A stretch of DNA of 64,000 nt, from the NCBI RefSeq assembly GCF_017741935.1, contig NZ_JAGHMH010000028.1:310001-374000 (forward strand). The letters run 5' to 3'. How positions within the stretch are numbered: the stretch's first letter is position 1; each line of letters begins with the position of its first letter. The stretch comes from Rhizobium sp. 16-449-1b (GTDB taxonomy: Bacteria; Pseudomonadota; Alphaproteobacteria; Rhizobiales; Rhizobiaceae). Shown in pieces: positions 9,229 to 18,021 of the stretch. Below the pieces are notes generated by a model, which searched no databases, was not told where the DNA came from, and saw nothing but the letters and a program-made list of their open reading frames with translations. Both the position numbers and the translations under genes were made by a program.

Positions 9229-10713
9229 CGGCCAGTAGGGACGTCGCGGGTCGACGAGCGTGGTGCCCGTCAGCGGCGACGTCTCGCCTTTCGAGACATC
9301 GATCGCGAAGTGCCGCAGCCCCCGCTTGCCGACATTCAGCGCGTCCACCGCGGCATTGAGCGACCGCATGTTGCGTTCGGTGTCGCGCACGATTTCGGGC
9401 GTCGTCTCCAGATGCTCCGCCAGCAGCCGGTAGCGCAGCGTCGAAATGGCCAGGCGATGCGCATCGGTGGAGGCCTCGATGGCCAGGTCGCATTCCGTAT
9501 CGAGGCCCTCGGAGCGGTTGTTCAGGTTGGAGGAGCCGATGCGGATGAAATGGTCGTCGACGATGAGGAGCTTGGAGTGAATGACCAGCTCCTTCTCGCC
9601 GCCCTGCTTGTCGGGTACCACCGCGTACATGACCCGCAGCCGGTCATATTGGTCGATGCGCTTCAGCCTACGGATCAGCCTGTCCCTGTTGTTGCCCATT
9701 GTCAGCTTCTCAAGGAAGCCGTGCGAACTCTTGGTGACGAGCACGGTAATTTCCGGCCCGTCGCTTTCCTTCAGCCGCTTGGCGATGGTACGGGCGACGC
9801 CGAAGGAGGCGAGATACTGCGTCTCGATGTAAATCAACCGTCGCGCGGCCTTGATCGCATCGCGCGTCAGCCGGAAGGCTTCGTAGTGGCCGCGCTTGCC
9901 GATCAGCCCGGGTTCCGTCAGCGCGATCGCGGCCGTTGCGTCCGCAAGGTCGGCGTTGACGCCTGCCGGCCACGATGCCCCGCCTTCGGGAGCAGGCGCC
10001 GGGCGTTCGCCCGTGGCGCGCTTCCATCGTCTGCGGGCGACATCGCCGATCAGCCGGGCCGCGTCGCCCGATACCATCGACTGCATGTCGTGCACGGGAT
10101 CATAAGGCGTGCCATCCGGCGATTTCCGCAGCGTGTTGGTCATCTTGTGGTCGGGCTCATCCCACCGTCTGGCGGTCAGGTCTATGCCGCCGAGGAAAGC
10201 CAGGCTGTCGTCGATCGAGACGAGCTTCTGGTGATGGCATCCGCGGATCGGGTGGCGCAGATCGAAACGCATGCTGATCTGCGGATGGGCTGAGAACTCG
10301 CTCTCGCGGAAGAGGCGCAGCGATTTGCCGGAATAGATCGGCCCCATGCCCCAGACCAGTATACGGATACGAAGGTCTGGCTTCTCATCGGCGAGCGACA
10401 GGAGAAGTTCGCCAAGCGTTTCGGAGCTTTGATGCGGCCTAAGCCTGATATCCGGGTTGAAGTCCCAGCCGACGATCCAGATCGTATGCACCGCCTTGCG
10501 AAGCGCCTGGTCGAGCGCCAGAAAATAGGCGGCGCCATCGATCAGGAAAGCGGCCTTCTCGACCTTGCCGACCTGCCAGGCGTTGCGTCTCTGGCGAATG
10601 ATGCCGCCGGGCAAAACGGGAAGAGAAGCTTCTGTCTTGCGGGTTGCGCGTTTCAGGAACTCGGTTGCCTTGGACGCCTTCAGTCGATCGGCGATGGGTT
10701 GAAATTCTGTCAT
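9178..10713 (-). CDS. Phospholipase D / cardiolipin-synthase-like protein
   Basis: The 511-residue protein has two HxKx4D catalytic motifs: HHQKLVSIDD in the N-terminal half and HSKLLIVDD followed by IRIGSSNLNNRSEG in the C-terminal half. This is the hallmark of the phospholipase D superfamily, which includes ClsB-type cardiolipin synthases. It lacks obvious N-terminal membrane helices. The genomic pairing with YbhN-like and YbhP-like genes favours a ClsB-like phosphatidyltransferase, but a true phospholipase D cannot be excluded. The 3' end lies inside the coding sequence of the convergent YbhN-like gene. Confidence 0.87.
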   Translation of the reverse strand: MTEFQPIADRLKASKATEFLKRATRKTEASLPVLPGGIIRQRRNAWQVGKVEKAAFLIDGAAYFLALDQALRKAVHTIWIVGWDFNPDIRLRPHQSSETLGELLLSLADEKPDLRIRILVWGMGPIYSGKSLRLFRESEFSAHPQISMRFDLRHPIRGCHHQKLVSIDDSLAFLGGIDLTARRWDEPDHKMTNTLRKSPDGTPYDPVHDMQSMVSGDAARLIGDVARRRWKRATGERPAPAPEGGASWPAGVNADLADATAAIALTEPGLIGKRGHYEAFRLTRDAIKAARRLIYIETQYLASFGVARTIAKRLKESDGPEITVLVTKSSHGFLEKLTMGNNRDRLIRRLKRIDQYDRLRVMYAVVPDKQGGEKELVIHSKLLIVDDHFIRIGSSNLNNRSEGLDTECDLAIEASTDAHRLAISTLRYRLLAEHLETTPEIVRDTERNMRSLNAAVDALNVGKRGLRHFAIDVSKGETSPLTGTTLVDPRRPYWPLQKLRLRVGRLAAAIF

Positions 10714-10902
10714 TCTGCTGTCCGGCGCCCCGCTTGGTATTTGACGTGGCCGTAACGCTCGAAGGCGTGACTTGTTCCGTCATGGCGCACCGTATTCCGT
10801 GGTCCGGTATCGGCATGGTCGCCTCACCTGAAAGCAATCAGGGAACGAAAAGCCATTTCAAGTGTTTACTTCACGGTAAAGGATGAGCCGAGGAGTAAAA
10901 TC

Positions 10903-11160
10903 ATGATCAGAGCTATTCTGTTGGTAACCGCGGTGGCGGGCAGTCTTGCGTCGTGCACCGCGACGGAACAAGGCACGGCGATCGGTGCGGGGACCGGCGC
11001 TGTCATTGGCGGCGTGGCCACCAATAGCTGGGGCGGCGCGGCCGTAGGCGCTGTCGCCGGTGGTGCGGTCGGTGCCTTGATCGGCCAGTCGCAGGAACGT
11101 CGCGGCTACTGCGTCTATCGCGACCGCTATGGCCGCACCTACGAGGCGCGCTGCCGATAA
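10903..11160 (+). CDS. Small glycine-zipper lipoprotein
   Basis: This 85-residue protein starts with a hydrophobic signal ending in LASC, a good lipobox, so the mature N-terminus would be a lipidated Cys at about residue 18. The middle is a glycine zipper (AIGAGTGAVIGGVATNSWGGAAVGAVAGGAVGALIG in overlapping GxxxG steps), typical of small OsmB/SlyB-like outer-membrane lipoproteins. The end (YCVYRDRYGRTYEARC) has two Cys. A GAGGAG ribosome-binding site precedes the ATG. The role is unknown; similar proteins are envelope-stress associated. Confidence 0.8.
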   Translation: MIRAILLVTAVAGSLASCTATEQGTAIGAGTGAVIGGVATNSWGGAAVGAVAGGAVGALIGQSQERRGYCVYRDRYGRTYEARCR

Positions 11161-11286
11161 CCGGCTGAGCCGGACAGATTTGAATTCTCGACGTGCGTGA
11201 TGCCTGCCGGCATCGCGCGCGTCGAATCTTGTGCGATCGGTGCAAACGTTATACCCGTGCCATGATACCGACCCATTCTTTTGCTG

Positions 11287-11850
11287 ATGAGAAACCTTCG
11301 GCAACGCGTCTTGGGCGAGCGCATGAACTGGATAAATCGTTATATTGATGAGCCGCTGCTGCAGGGCGCCGCAACGGTCATGAAACTCTGGCACGGCCAT
11401 ACCGGCCAGCGACCTGATCTCCTCGAGCCGGTCTGGAACCTTCTCTCCATCGCGTTTTTGTTGATCGCAGCCATGCAATCCTTGGGCGGCGAAGCGCTGT
11501 GGCTGAGCGAGGCTGCGCTCGTCATGCTCGCGCTGCCATCGGTGCTGAAGCTCTACAAGGCGAGCGCGGCATCGGCCGAGTACGACTTGAAAAACTACAA
11601 GGCGCTACGCGCGACGGCTCTTCTGAAGCGCGAAAACGAGTGGGCTCTCAGGCTTGCCGTCCTCGTTGGCGCGCTGGTTCTGCCGCTGGCAAAGCCCGTC
11701 GACGATGTGGCGAGCGCCTACTTCATGCTCGGCGCGTGCCTCTGGTTCTCGCTAACCGCGCCCGCGCGGTTCTACCTGAACGCGGCCGAGCCGCCCGCGC
11801 CGGATGAGGGCGATCGTCTGGTTCGCCCCGCACTGGGTTCGGCGGCGTAA
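11287..11850 (+). CDS. Membrane protein of unknown function
   Basis: I do not recognise this protein of about 187 residues. It has hydrophobic segments around LLSIAFLLIAAM, LVMLALPSVLKLY, LAVLVGALVLPLA and YFMLGACLWFSL, so about four membrane helices are likely, with a Pro/Glu-rich C-terminal tail. Possible starts are TTG 11281, ATG 11287 and ATG 11323 (begins MNWINRYID); no start has a strong ribosome-binding site. It stands alone and is followed by a hairpin terminator. No function is proposed. Confidence 0.6.
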   Translation: MRNLRQRVLGERMNWINRYIDEPLLQGAATVMKLWHGHTGQRPDLLEPVWNLLSIAFLLIAAMQSLGGEALWLSEAALVMLALPSVLKLYKASAASAEYDLKNYKALRATALLKRENEWALRLAVLVGALVLPLAKPVDDVASAYFMLGACLWFSLTAPARFYLNAAEPPAPDEGDRLVRPALGSAA

Positions 11851-11863
11851 GTTCCCACAGCAA

Positions 11864-11893
11864 AGGCCCATCGCGAACATCTGCGACGGGCCT
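11864..11893. terminator. Hairpin between convergent genes
   Basis: AGGCCCATCGC (11864-11874) pairs with GCGACGGGCCT (11883-11893), with one A/C mismatch and an 8-nt loop. It lies between the stops of two convergent genes. Short T-rich stretches flank it on both sides, so it could stop transcription in both directions. Confidence 0.6.
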
Positions 11894-11910
11894 CCGTGCT
11901 TTCTAGCCCA

Positions 11911-13371
11911 TCAATCGCAGATCGCTTCCGCTTCGATCTCGACCTCATAATCGCCGACCAGATTGCCGGCCTCGATCAGCGTGTTGGCGGGGAGAACCTC
12001 AGCAAAGGCGCGTCCGTGCGCGCGTGACACCGGTTCCCACTGATTGGCATCGCGCAGATAGATGCGCGTCCTGACGACGTCTTCCATCTTGCCGCCGAGC
12101 GCCGATATGGAGGCGGCGATCTTGTCGAGGATGTAGGTCGCTTGTGCGCCGGCGTCGCCTGATGCGACGCAGCGGTTCGTGCCGTGCGTCGCGGTCGTGC
12201 CGGAAACAAGTATGCGGTCTCCCACCCTGACGGCGCGGCTATAGCCGGCGATCGGCTCCCAGATGCTGCCGGACGAGACTCGCGAGCGGCCCGGACGGCC
12301 GGGCACGGGCTGAGCGGTGTAGACCGACGGAATGGCATCCAGATGGTGGCTGAGATCGCCGGATGCGGTGAGGAACGGCGGCTTTCGATATTCGTCGCCG
12401 CAGTCGCCGGGAATGGGCTGCGTGTTGGCGAAGGCGGCGTTCAGCGCGGCGTGATCCTCTTCGTCGAGCGCGAAGGAGAAGACGTTCAGATTGTCGCCGC
12501 GATGCTCGTTTTCGCCGATGCGCGCGCCGACGATGGTGGCAGCGACTGCGTCGTGTTCCAGAACCCAGCGGCTCGCGACGTTGGAGATCGACACGCCATG
12601 CTTGGCCGCGATGGTTGCGGCGGCGCTGAGAATGCCCTGGAAGGCCTCCCAGCCGCCGGCGGTGTCGATGAAGCGCTTGTATTTCGAGCGGCTCCAATCA
12701 GCGATCGATGCCGGTTCCGGCTGGCCCAGCCACTTCTCGGAAAGGAAACCGCCGCACAGCGTTCCATAGGCGAGAAGCTTGACGCCGCTTTTGGCGCAGA
12801 GCGCCGAGAGCGCACCCGCGGCGCGGCGGTCAACCAGCGAGAACGAAACCTGATTGCTGGCGATCTCGATCCCATCGCCGAGCGCCAGTGCCAGATGTCC
12901 GGCGTCGAAATTGGTGAGGCCGAGCGCACCGATGAGACCTTCCTCACGCAGGCGCTGCATCTCGTGCAGGGCGTCGAGCCATGCCGGATGCTCGAAACTC
13001 CACCAGTGGAATTGCAGGAGATCGACTTTGTCGACGCCAAGCCGCGTCAGCCGCTCCTCGACGCCGCGGCGCACGACATCAGCCGTCATCGGTCCCGGCT
13101 CCGGGCACCATTTGGTGAAGGCGACTGGTCGCTGGCCATTCTGATAGCGCGAGAGCACTCGTCCGGTGATCAGTTCCGCCGAGCCGTAGTGATCGGCCAT
13201 GTCGAACGTGTCGAAGCCGTCACGTGCATAGGCCTGAAGCACATCGGCGCCCTTGTCGGGATCGATCACCGTGCCGTTCTTCTCGATGTCGGCAACCTGC
13301 CAGAGACCGCAGACGATGCGGCTGATGGAGAGATCCTTGGTGAGCGCTGTGCGTGGTGGTGTGAGCGACAT
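11911..13371 (-). CDS. Aldo/keto reductase fused to a RidA-like domain
   Basis: Residues ~1-340 form an aldo/keto reductase barrel: FDTFDMADHYGSAE (catalytic Asp and Tyr), AFTKWCPEPG (Lys), LLQFHWWSFEHP (His region) and a late ATIVGAR motif. Residues ~370-486 form a RidA/YjgF domain: VGDRILVSGTTATHGT, ALGGKMEDVVRTRIYL (conserved Arg) and VEIEAEAI (conserved Glu). RidA enzymes deaminate reactive imines or enamines; AKRs reduce carbonyls with NADPH. The fusion suggests that a carbonyl and its imine form are handled together (inference). It is the last gene of the livGFHM-type operon, 4 bp after the permease stop. A second unfused AKR is encoded at 18022-19074 and shares the QFHWW signature. Confidence 0.88.
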   Translation of the reverse strand: MSLTPPRTALTKDLSISRIVCGLWQVADIEKNGTVIDPDKGADVLQAYARDGFDTFDMADHYGSAELITGRVLSRYQNGQRPVAFTKWCPEPGPMTADVVRRGVEERLTRLGVDKVDLLQFHWWSFEHPAWLDALHEMQRLREEGLIGALGLTNFDAGHLALALGDGIEIASNQVSFSLVDRRAAGALSALCAKSGVKLLAYGTLCGGFLSEKWLGQPEPASIADWSRSKYKRFIDTAGGWEAFQGILSAAATIAAKHGVSISNVASRWVLEHDAVAATIVGARIGENEHRGDNLNVFSFALDEEDHAALNAAFANTQPIPGDCGDEYRKPPFLTASGDLSHHLDAIPSVYTAQPVPGRPGRSRVSSGSIWEPIAGYSRAVRVGDRILVSGTTATHGTNRCVASGDAGAQATYILDKIAASISALGGKMEDVVRTRIYLRDANQWEPVSRAHGRAFAEVLPANTLIEAGNLVGDYEVEIEAEAICD

Positions 13372-13375
13372 GTTT

Positions 13376-14347
13376 CTATTCCCTGGATGTCTGTTTGCGC
13401 TTGCCCGTCAGCGAGGCCAGCGCGTTGGACGCGCCGAGAATGCCCCGGGGGCGCAGGAGCAGGATGAGGCAGAGCCCGACGCCGATCATGACGATCTGCA
13501 GCGATGCCGCGCGCGCCTGCTGTTCTGGTGGTACGAAGGCGGAGACGGCGGCGGCCGACAGAGCCCACAGACCCCAGACCAGCACCGCGCCGAGAATGGC
13601 GCCGCGATTGTTGCCGGAGCCGCCGACGATCAGCATCGCCCAGACCTGGAAAGTCAGGATCGGCAGATAGTTGTCGGGCGCGATGAAGCCGATGAAATGT
13701 CCTTGCGCGGCACCCGCCAGCCCCATGATGGCGCCGCCGATGGTGAAGGCCTGCAGGCGAAAGCGGATCGGCCGCTTGCCGAGCGCCTGTGCCGCGCTCT
13801 CATCCTCACGGATCGCGCGCAGCACGCGGCCCCAAGGGCTCTTGGCGAGATGCTGGAGCGCCAGATAAAGCGCCAGCACGACGGCGACCATTAGCGCGAG
13901 ATTGGAAAGGGAAAATGCCAGCGGATCGGCGGCAAGGCTGCCGAAAGGGCGCGGAATGAAGCCGATGCCGAAGGCGCCGCCGGTCAGCGGCTGCAGGTTG
14001 AGCACGCAGAGCTGAACCGTCACCGCAACGCCGAAGGTGGCGATGGCGAGATAATCGGATCGCAGCCGAATGGTCAGCGCGCCGACCAGCCAGGCGGCTA
14101 GACCCGCGAACAGCGCGCCGCCGAGCCAGCCGATGGCGATCGGCATATCGAAACCGCCGAAGCGGCCGGGCGCATCCGGCGTCGTCAAAAGCGCCGATAC
14201 GTAAGCGCCGATCGCGACGAAGGCGGCGATGCCGACGTTGAAGAGGCCGGTCTGGCCCCACTGCACATTGAGCCCGAGGCACATGATGGCGTAGGTCAGC
14301 GCCATCGTGAGGAAGAAGGCGGCGTAGGCGATCAGATCAAGGCTCAT
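13376..14347 (-). CDS. Branched-chain amino acid-type ABC permease (LivM-like)
   Basis: This is an inner-membrane permease of about 323 residues of the LivM class: MCLGLNVQWGQTGLFNVGIAAF, then DYLAIATFGVAV, LRAIREDESAAQALG (the EAA-like loop that contacts the ATPase) and IVGGSGNNRGAILGA. Start ATG at 14347 overlaps the LivH-like stop by 4 bp (ATGA), so translation is coupled. A longer in-frame start adds 26 residues with no hydrophobic character. The substrate is not predictable; LivHM-type transporters also carry amides, urea and aromatic compounds. Confidence 0.9.
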   Translation of the reverse strand: MSLDLIAYAAFFLTMALTYAIMCLGLNVQWGQTGLFNVGIAAFVAIGAYVSALLTTPDAPGRFGGFDMPIAIGWLGGALFAGLAAWLVGALTIRLRSDYLAIATFGVAVTVQLCVLNLQPLTGGAFGIGFIPRPFGSLAADPLAFSLSNLALMVAVVLALYLALQHLAKSPWGRVLRAIREDESAAQALGKRPIRFRLQAFTIGGAIMGLAGAAQGHFIGFIAPDNYLPILTFQVWAMLIVGGSGNNRGAILGAVLVWGLWALSAAAVSAFVPPEQQARAASLQIVMIGVGLCLILLLRPRGILGASNALASLTGKRKQTSRE

Positions 14348-15255
14348 GCCGCTCTCCCGAAAAGGCCGCGCGGGCGAAGAAGCAGGACCGCCACCAGGAT
14401 GACGAAGGAAACAGCCGCTCGCCACTCGGCGCCGACGATCTGCACGGCTGCCGCCTCCGACAGGCCGACGATCAATCCGGCGATCATCGCGCCCGGCACG
14501 CTGCCGATCCCGCCGAGGATCGCGGCTGCAAACAGCGGCAGCAGCAGGTCATGGCCGAGATAGGGGCGGATCTGCACGAGGAGCCCGGTCATGATACCGG
14601 CGACGCAGGCAAGGGCGGCACCGACAAACCAGACGACGCGGATCACACGGCGCACGTCGACGCCCGCGATGCCCGCCAGAGCCGGATTTTCGCTGACGGC
14701 ACGCATCGAGCGGCCGATATCGGTGCGGGTCATCAACAGGTGGATAGCGACGACCGCGACCAAGGACAGGCCGAGCGACAGCAGCTGATCGGGCGTGGCG
14801 CGCAGGCCACCGCCGATCTTCACTGCGATCTGCAGTGCCTTGGTGTAATAGGCGGGCTTTGAAGTGAAGATGAATTCGAGCAGGCTGCGCAGCGCAAGCG
14901 AGGCGCCGAAGCTCGCCATGACGAGGATGATGATTGCACCGCCGCGCGCCCGCAGGCGCCCGAACAGAACCGCATCGACGGCGAGCGCCAGTAAGCCCGT
15001 GAGCAGGATAGCGACAACGGCCGCAAGCGGCAAAGACCAGCCGAAGGAGAAGGGGCCGATCGGCTTCGTCAGCGACGTCGAGAGGAGCCCGAGGCCGCCG
15101 CTGACGGCGAGCGCCAGATAGGCGCCCCAGGAGAGCATCTCGCCATGGGCGAAATTGGCGAAGCGCAGGATCGAATAGGTGAGCGTCACGCCGATGGCGC
15201 CAAGGCCGATCATCGCGCCGGCAACAAGACCGTCCATGAGAAATTGCGGGTTCAT
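14344..15255 (-). CDS. Branched-chain amino acid-type ABC permease (LivH-like)
   Basis: This is a 303-residue LivH-class permease with MIGLGAIGVTLTYSILRFANFAHGEM at the N-terminus and the cytoplasmic RSMRAVSENPALAGIAGVDV loop, followed by GGIGSVPGAMIAGL. Both features are characteristic of the class. It overlaps the upstream ATPase gene and the downstream LivM-like gene by 4 bp each. It should form the membrane channel together with the LivM-like protein. Confidence 0.92.
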   Translation of the reverse strand: MNPQFLMDGLVAGAMIGLGAIGVTLTYSILRFANFAHGEMLSWGAYLALAVSGGLGLLSTSLTKPIGPFSFGWSLPLAAVVAILLTGLLALAVDAVLFGRLRARGGAIIILVMASFGASLALRSLLEFIFTSKPAYYTKALQIAVKIGGGLRATPDQLLSLGLSLVAVVAIHLLMTRTDIGRSMRAVSENPALAGIAGVDVRRVIRVVWFVGAALACVAGIMTGLLVQIRPYLGHDLLLPLFAAAILGGIGSVPGAMIAGLIVGLSEAAAVQIVGAEWRAAVSFVILVAVLLLRPRGLFGRAA

Positions 15256-15992
15256 GGTGCCTCCGACGCCTGCTTGGTGGTGCCGAGATAGAGCTTGGCG
15301 ATCAGCGGGTCGCCGAGCAGCGAAGAGGCCTCGCCCTCATGCCTGATCCTTCCTTCAACAAGAATGACGGCGCGGCTGGCGATCGCGAGCGCCGCCCTGA
15401 CGTTTTGCTCGACGAGAATGACGGTGACGCCGCCGGCATTGATCTCCTTCAGCATCGAAAACACCTCGCCGACGATCTTCGGCGACAGGCCGGCCGAGGG
15501 TTCATCGAGGATGAGCACGGAGGGATCGACGATCAGCGCGCGAGCGACAGCCAGCATCTGCCGCTGCCCGCCCGATAGCGCGCCGGCGAGGCGCGAAGGC
15601 TTGCTGGCGAGATCGGGGAAACGACGATAGAGCGCGGCGATGCGGTCCGACCGCTGCGCCTTCGGCAGGACGGCTGCGGCAAGCTGCAGGTTTTCGTGGA
15701 TGGTCAGCGTCGCGAAGATATTTTCCGTCTGCGGCACGAAGGCTAGGCCTTCGGCGATCTTGCGGTGGGACGCGACGCGGGTGATCTCCCGTTCGCCGAG
15801 CATCACGCTTCCCGAGTGGATCGGCACCACGCCGGCGATCGCCTTGACGAAGGTCGACTTCCCGGCCCCGTTCGGCCCGAGCAGGACCAGCAGCTCTCCA
15901 GGCGCCACCGAAAGATCGACGCCGCGCACGATCGGCAGGTCGGGTTCGTATCCGGCGACGAGCGCACGGGTTTCGAGTGCCGGCGCGGTCAT
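15252..15992 (-). CDS. ABC transporter ATPase (LivF-like)
   Basis: This 246-residue ATPase has Walker A LLGPNGAGKST, the signature LSGGQRQMLAVARAL, Walker B VLILDEPSAGLSP and the H-loop region ILVEQNV. Its size and the EPSAGL motif place it with LivF. It pairs with the LivG-like ATPase directly upstream, with a 4-bp overlap, to power the LivH/LivM-like permeases. Confidence 0.92.
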   Translation of the reverse strand: MTAPALETRALVAGYEPDLPIVRGVDLSVAPGELLVLLGPNGAGKSTFVKAIAGVVPIHSGSVMLGEREITRVASHRKIAEGLAFVPQTENIFATLTIHENLQLAAAVLPKAQRSDRIAALYRRFPDLASKPSRLAGALSGGQRQMLAVARALIVDPSVLILDEPSAGLSPKIVGEVFSMLKEINAGGVTVILVEQNVRAALAIASRAVILVEGRIRHEGEASSLLGDPLIAKLYLGTTKQASEAP

Positions 15993-16798
15993 GCCGCCGC
16001 TCCGAGATAGGCTTCGATCACATGGGGGTTGGAGGCGACGGCGGCGGGCGTGCCCTCGGCCAGCGGCTTGCCGAGCGCCATGGCGACGACGCGGGTGCAG
16101 AGCCGCGACACCATATCCATATTGTGCTCGATGAGCAGGATCGACTTGCCCTGCGCATTGAGCTCCAGCACGCGCTCCATGATCGTTTCCAAGAGCGCCG
16201 GGTTGACGCCCGCCGCCGGCTCGTCGAGCAGGATTGCTTGGGGATCGGCCATCAGGATGCGTGCGAGCTCGAGCAGCTTGCGCTGTCCGCCCGAGAGAAC
16301 CTTGGCAGGTTGTCCCTCGAGGCCGGAGAGGGTGACGAACTCCAGCAGCGCGCGCGCCTTCTCGATCGCCAATCGTTCCTGCTGTCTCACATGACCGAAG
16401 CGCAGGAAGTTGGCAAACAGCCGCTCGCCGTCCTGCGCCTGCGCGCCGACGAGCACGTTTTCGAGCACGGTCATCTCGAGAAACGGTTTCGGAATCTGGA
16501 AGGTGCGGCCGACCCCGCGGCCAATTCTCTGTTCCGGGCTCTCCTGCGATACCTCGCGGCCGCCGATCCAGATCTCGCCCGATGTCGGCTTGAGGCTGCC
16601 AGCGATCAGGTTGAACAGCGTCGTCTTGCCGGCGCCATTCGGGCCGATGAGGCCGACCATCTCGCCGTCGCCGAGCCTCAGCGACATGCCGCCGACGGCC
16701 ATGTTGCCCTGAAACGACTTCACCAGATCACGCGCGTCGATCACGGCTCTGGCGGGTTCTGCCGCTTTCGGTGGGGCGTCTGGCACTGGCAAGGGCAT
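15989..16798 (-). CDS. ABC transporter ATPase (LivG-like)
   Basis: This 269-residue ATPase has Walker A IGPNGAGKTT, VGRTFQIPKPFLEMTVLENV typical of LivG, the signature LSGGQRKLLELARIL, Walker B ILLDEPAAGVNP and LLIEHNMDMV. It is the first gene of the leftward operon livG-F-H-M-AKR/RidA. The start is not backed by a strong ribosome-binding site. The 100-bp gap to the divergent GntR regulator contains a long palindrome, so the regulator likely controls this operon. Confidence 0.92.
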   Translation of the reverse strand: MPLPVPDAPPKAAEPARAVIDARDLVKSFQGNMAVGGMSLRLGDGEMVGLIGPNGAGKTTLFNLIAGSLKPTSGEIWIGGREVSQESPEQRIGRGVGRTFQIPKPFLEMTVLENVLVGAQAQDGERLFANFLRFGHVRQQERLAIEKARALLEFVTLSGLEGQPAKVLSGGQRKLLELARILMADPQAILLDEPAAGVNPALLETIMERVLELNAQGKSILLIEHNMDMVSRLCTRVVAMALGKPLAEGTPAAVASNPHVIEAYLGAAA

Positions 16799-16825
16799 GG
16801 AGAAAAGAAGTCTCTTGATTTGATT

Positions 16826-16849
16826 GGTGATGTTTGATCAAACTTCACC
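16826..16849. promoter_or_regulatory. 24-bp palindrome, candidate GntR operator
   Basis: The core TTTGATCAAA (16833-16842) is a perfect palindrome. It extends to arms GGTGA-N-GTTTGA and TCAAAC-N-TCACC, matching at 11 of 12 base pairs around the centre 16837/16838. A further repeat, TTCACC-N4-GGTGAA, covers 16844-16859. The site lies in the 100-bp gap between livG-like and gntR-like genes, where an autoregulatory operator would be expected. Binding is inferred. Confidence 0.65.
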
Positions 16850-16898
16850 CCATGGTGAAAAGCAACCGAAAAAAGCAGCGTGCTGTGGAGGAGGCCCA

Positions 16899-17669
16899 AT
16901 GGTAGTCCCCTCCGCAGGAGCCCATGCGAGGAAGCCCGCCGATGGCGGTCACGACCGTGACGACGCGCTGTCGCCTGTCGGGCGCGAAACGCTGCAGGAT
17001 CGCGTCTACGCGCAGCTGCGCAACTCGCTAATCAACGGCATGTTCGACGCCGGCGACGTGCTGCGCATCGTCGATCTGGCCGAGCGGCTGCAGACCAGCA
17101 CCATGCCGGTGCGCGAGGCGCTTGGCCGTCTCGTGTCCGAACAGGCGCTGGAATCGCTGCCCAATCGCTCGGTGCGCGTGCCGCTGATCACCCGCGAACG
17201 TCTCGACGATCTGGCCCGCGCCCGCATCCTGATCGAGGGCCAGATGGTGGCTCTGGCGCTGCCCAATCTGACGGATGACGATTTCGCGGTGCTGAAGCAG
17301 ATCAATGTCGATTGCGATCTGGCTTTCGAGCAACATGGCAAGGATATCGGCCATGTGACCTCGGCGCTGAACCAGCAGTTCCATTTCCACATCTATCATG
17401 CGGCGCGCTCGCAGGTGCTGATCCCGATCGTCGAGAGCCTGTGGCTTCAATCAGGCGCGATCATCCGCAAGGCAGCGCATATTCACGACGAACAGGGCGG
17501 ACTTGCTGCCACCAACCATCACTGGGCGCTGATCGATGCGCTGGAAAAGCGCGATGTCGAGGCTGCGATGCAATCGCTCTCCAACGATATCAGCCGCTCC
17601 TTCGATCTCATCCGCGGGCGGCTGGATGCCGAGCCTGAAGGCAATGCATCGGGAGACCATCATGGCTGA
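16899..17669 (+). CDS. GntR-family regulator (FCD type)
   Basis: The protein has about 256 residues. The N-terminal winged helix (QDRVYAQLRNSLINGMFDAGDVLRI, TSTMPVREALGRL) is typical of GntR. The C-terminal all-helical FCD ligand domain includes RILIEGQMVALALP, FHFHIYHAARS and NHHWALIDALEKRD, whose His residues resemble the metal site of FCD regulators. ATG at 16899 follows TGGAGGAGG. It heads the rightward operon and lies opposite the livGFHM-like operon, so it probably senses the transported compound (inference). Confidence 0.9.
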   Translation: MVVPSAGAHARKPADGGHDRDDALSPVGRETLQDRVYAQLRNSLINGMFDAGDVLRIVDLAERLQTSTMPVREALGRLVSEQALESLPNRSVRVPLITRERLDDLARARILIEGQMVALALPNLTDDDFAVLKQINVDCDLAFEQHGKDIGHVTSALNQQFHFHIYHAARSQVLIPIVESLWLQSGAIIRKAAHIHDEQGGLAATNHHWALIDALEKRDVEAAMQSLSNDISRSFDLIRGRLDAEPEGNASGDHHG

Positions 17670-18012
17670 ACCCATCGACGACGGCTTCGACCTGTTCGAT
17701 CTGAGGGTCGACGTGATCATTCCGGAGGGCGGTGCGGTTTATTGCGGCGCCAGGCCGGGTGATCATTTCGAGCTCAAGGGCGAGATGCTGCACCTGCCGG
17801 AAGGGCAGGGGATTTCGATCTACTCGCTCTCCTCCGTGTTGCCGCTGCTCGCGGCCAAGCAGCGCCCTACGGATCGTAACGACTGGATGACGACGGATGC
17901 CGACATCGCTTGCCCGGACCCCAATTGCTCGACACGGCTGAGGATCACCCGCACGGGTATCCGCCGTTTCAGCCATGCCGCCACCACGGCGGTTCCCTTG
18001 AATGACGAATAG
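17662..18012 (+). CDS. TIGR04076-like protein
   Basis: This 116-residue cytoplasmic protein overlaps the GntR stop by 8 bp. Visible features are VYCGARPGDHFELKG, PEGQGISIYSLSSVLPLLAAKQ, NDWMTTDADIACPDPNC and RLRITRTG, which match my memory of the uncharacterised TIGR04076 family (Cys near GD.F, a CPDP motif and a basic C-terminal strand). The family has no assigned reaction. Placement between a regulator and an AKR, in a transporter operon, implies a role in metabolising the imported compound (inference). Confidence 0.65.
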   Translation: MAEPIDDGFDLFDLRVDVIIPEGGAVYCGARPGDHFELKGEMLHLPEGQGISIYSLSSVLPLLAAKQRPTDRNDWMTTDADIACPDPNCSTRLRITRTGIRRFSHAATTAVPLNDE

Positions 18013-18021
18013 GCCGAATAT

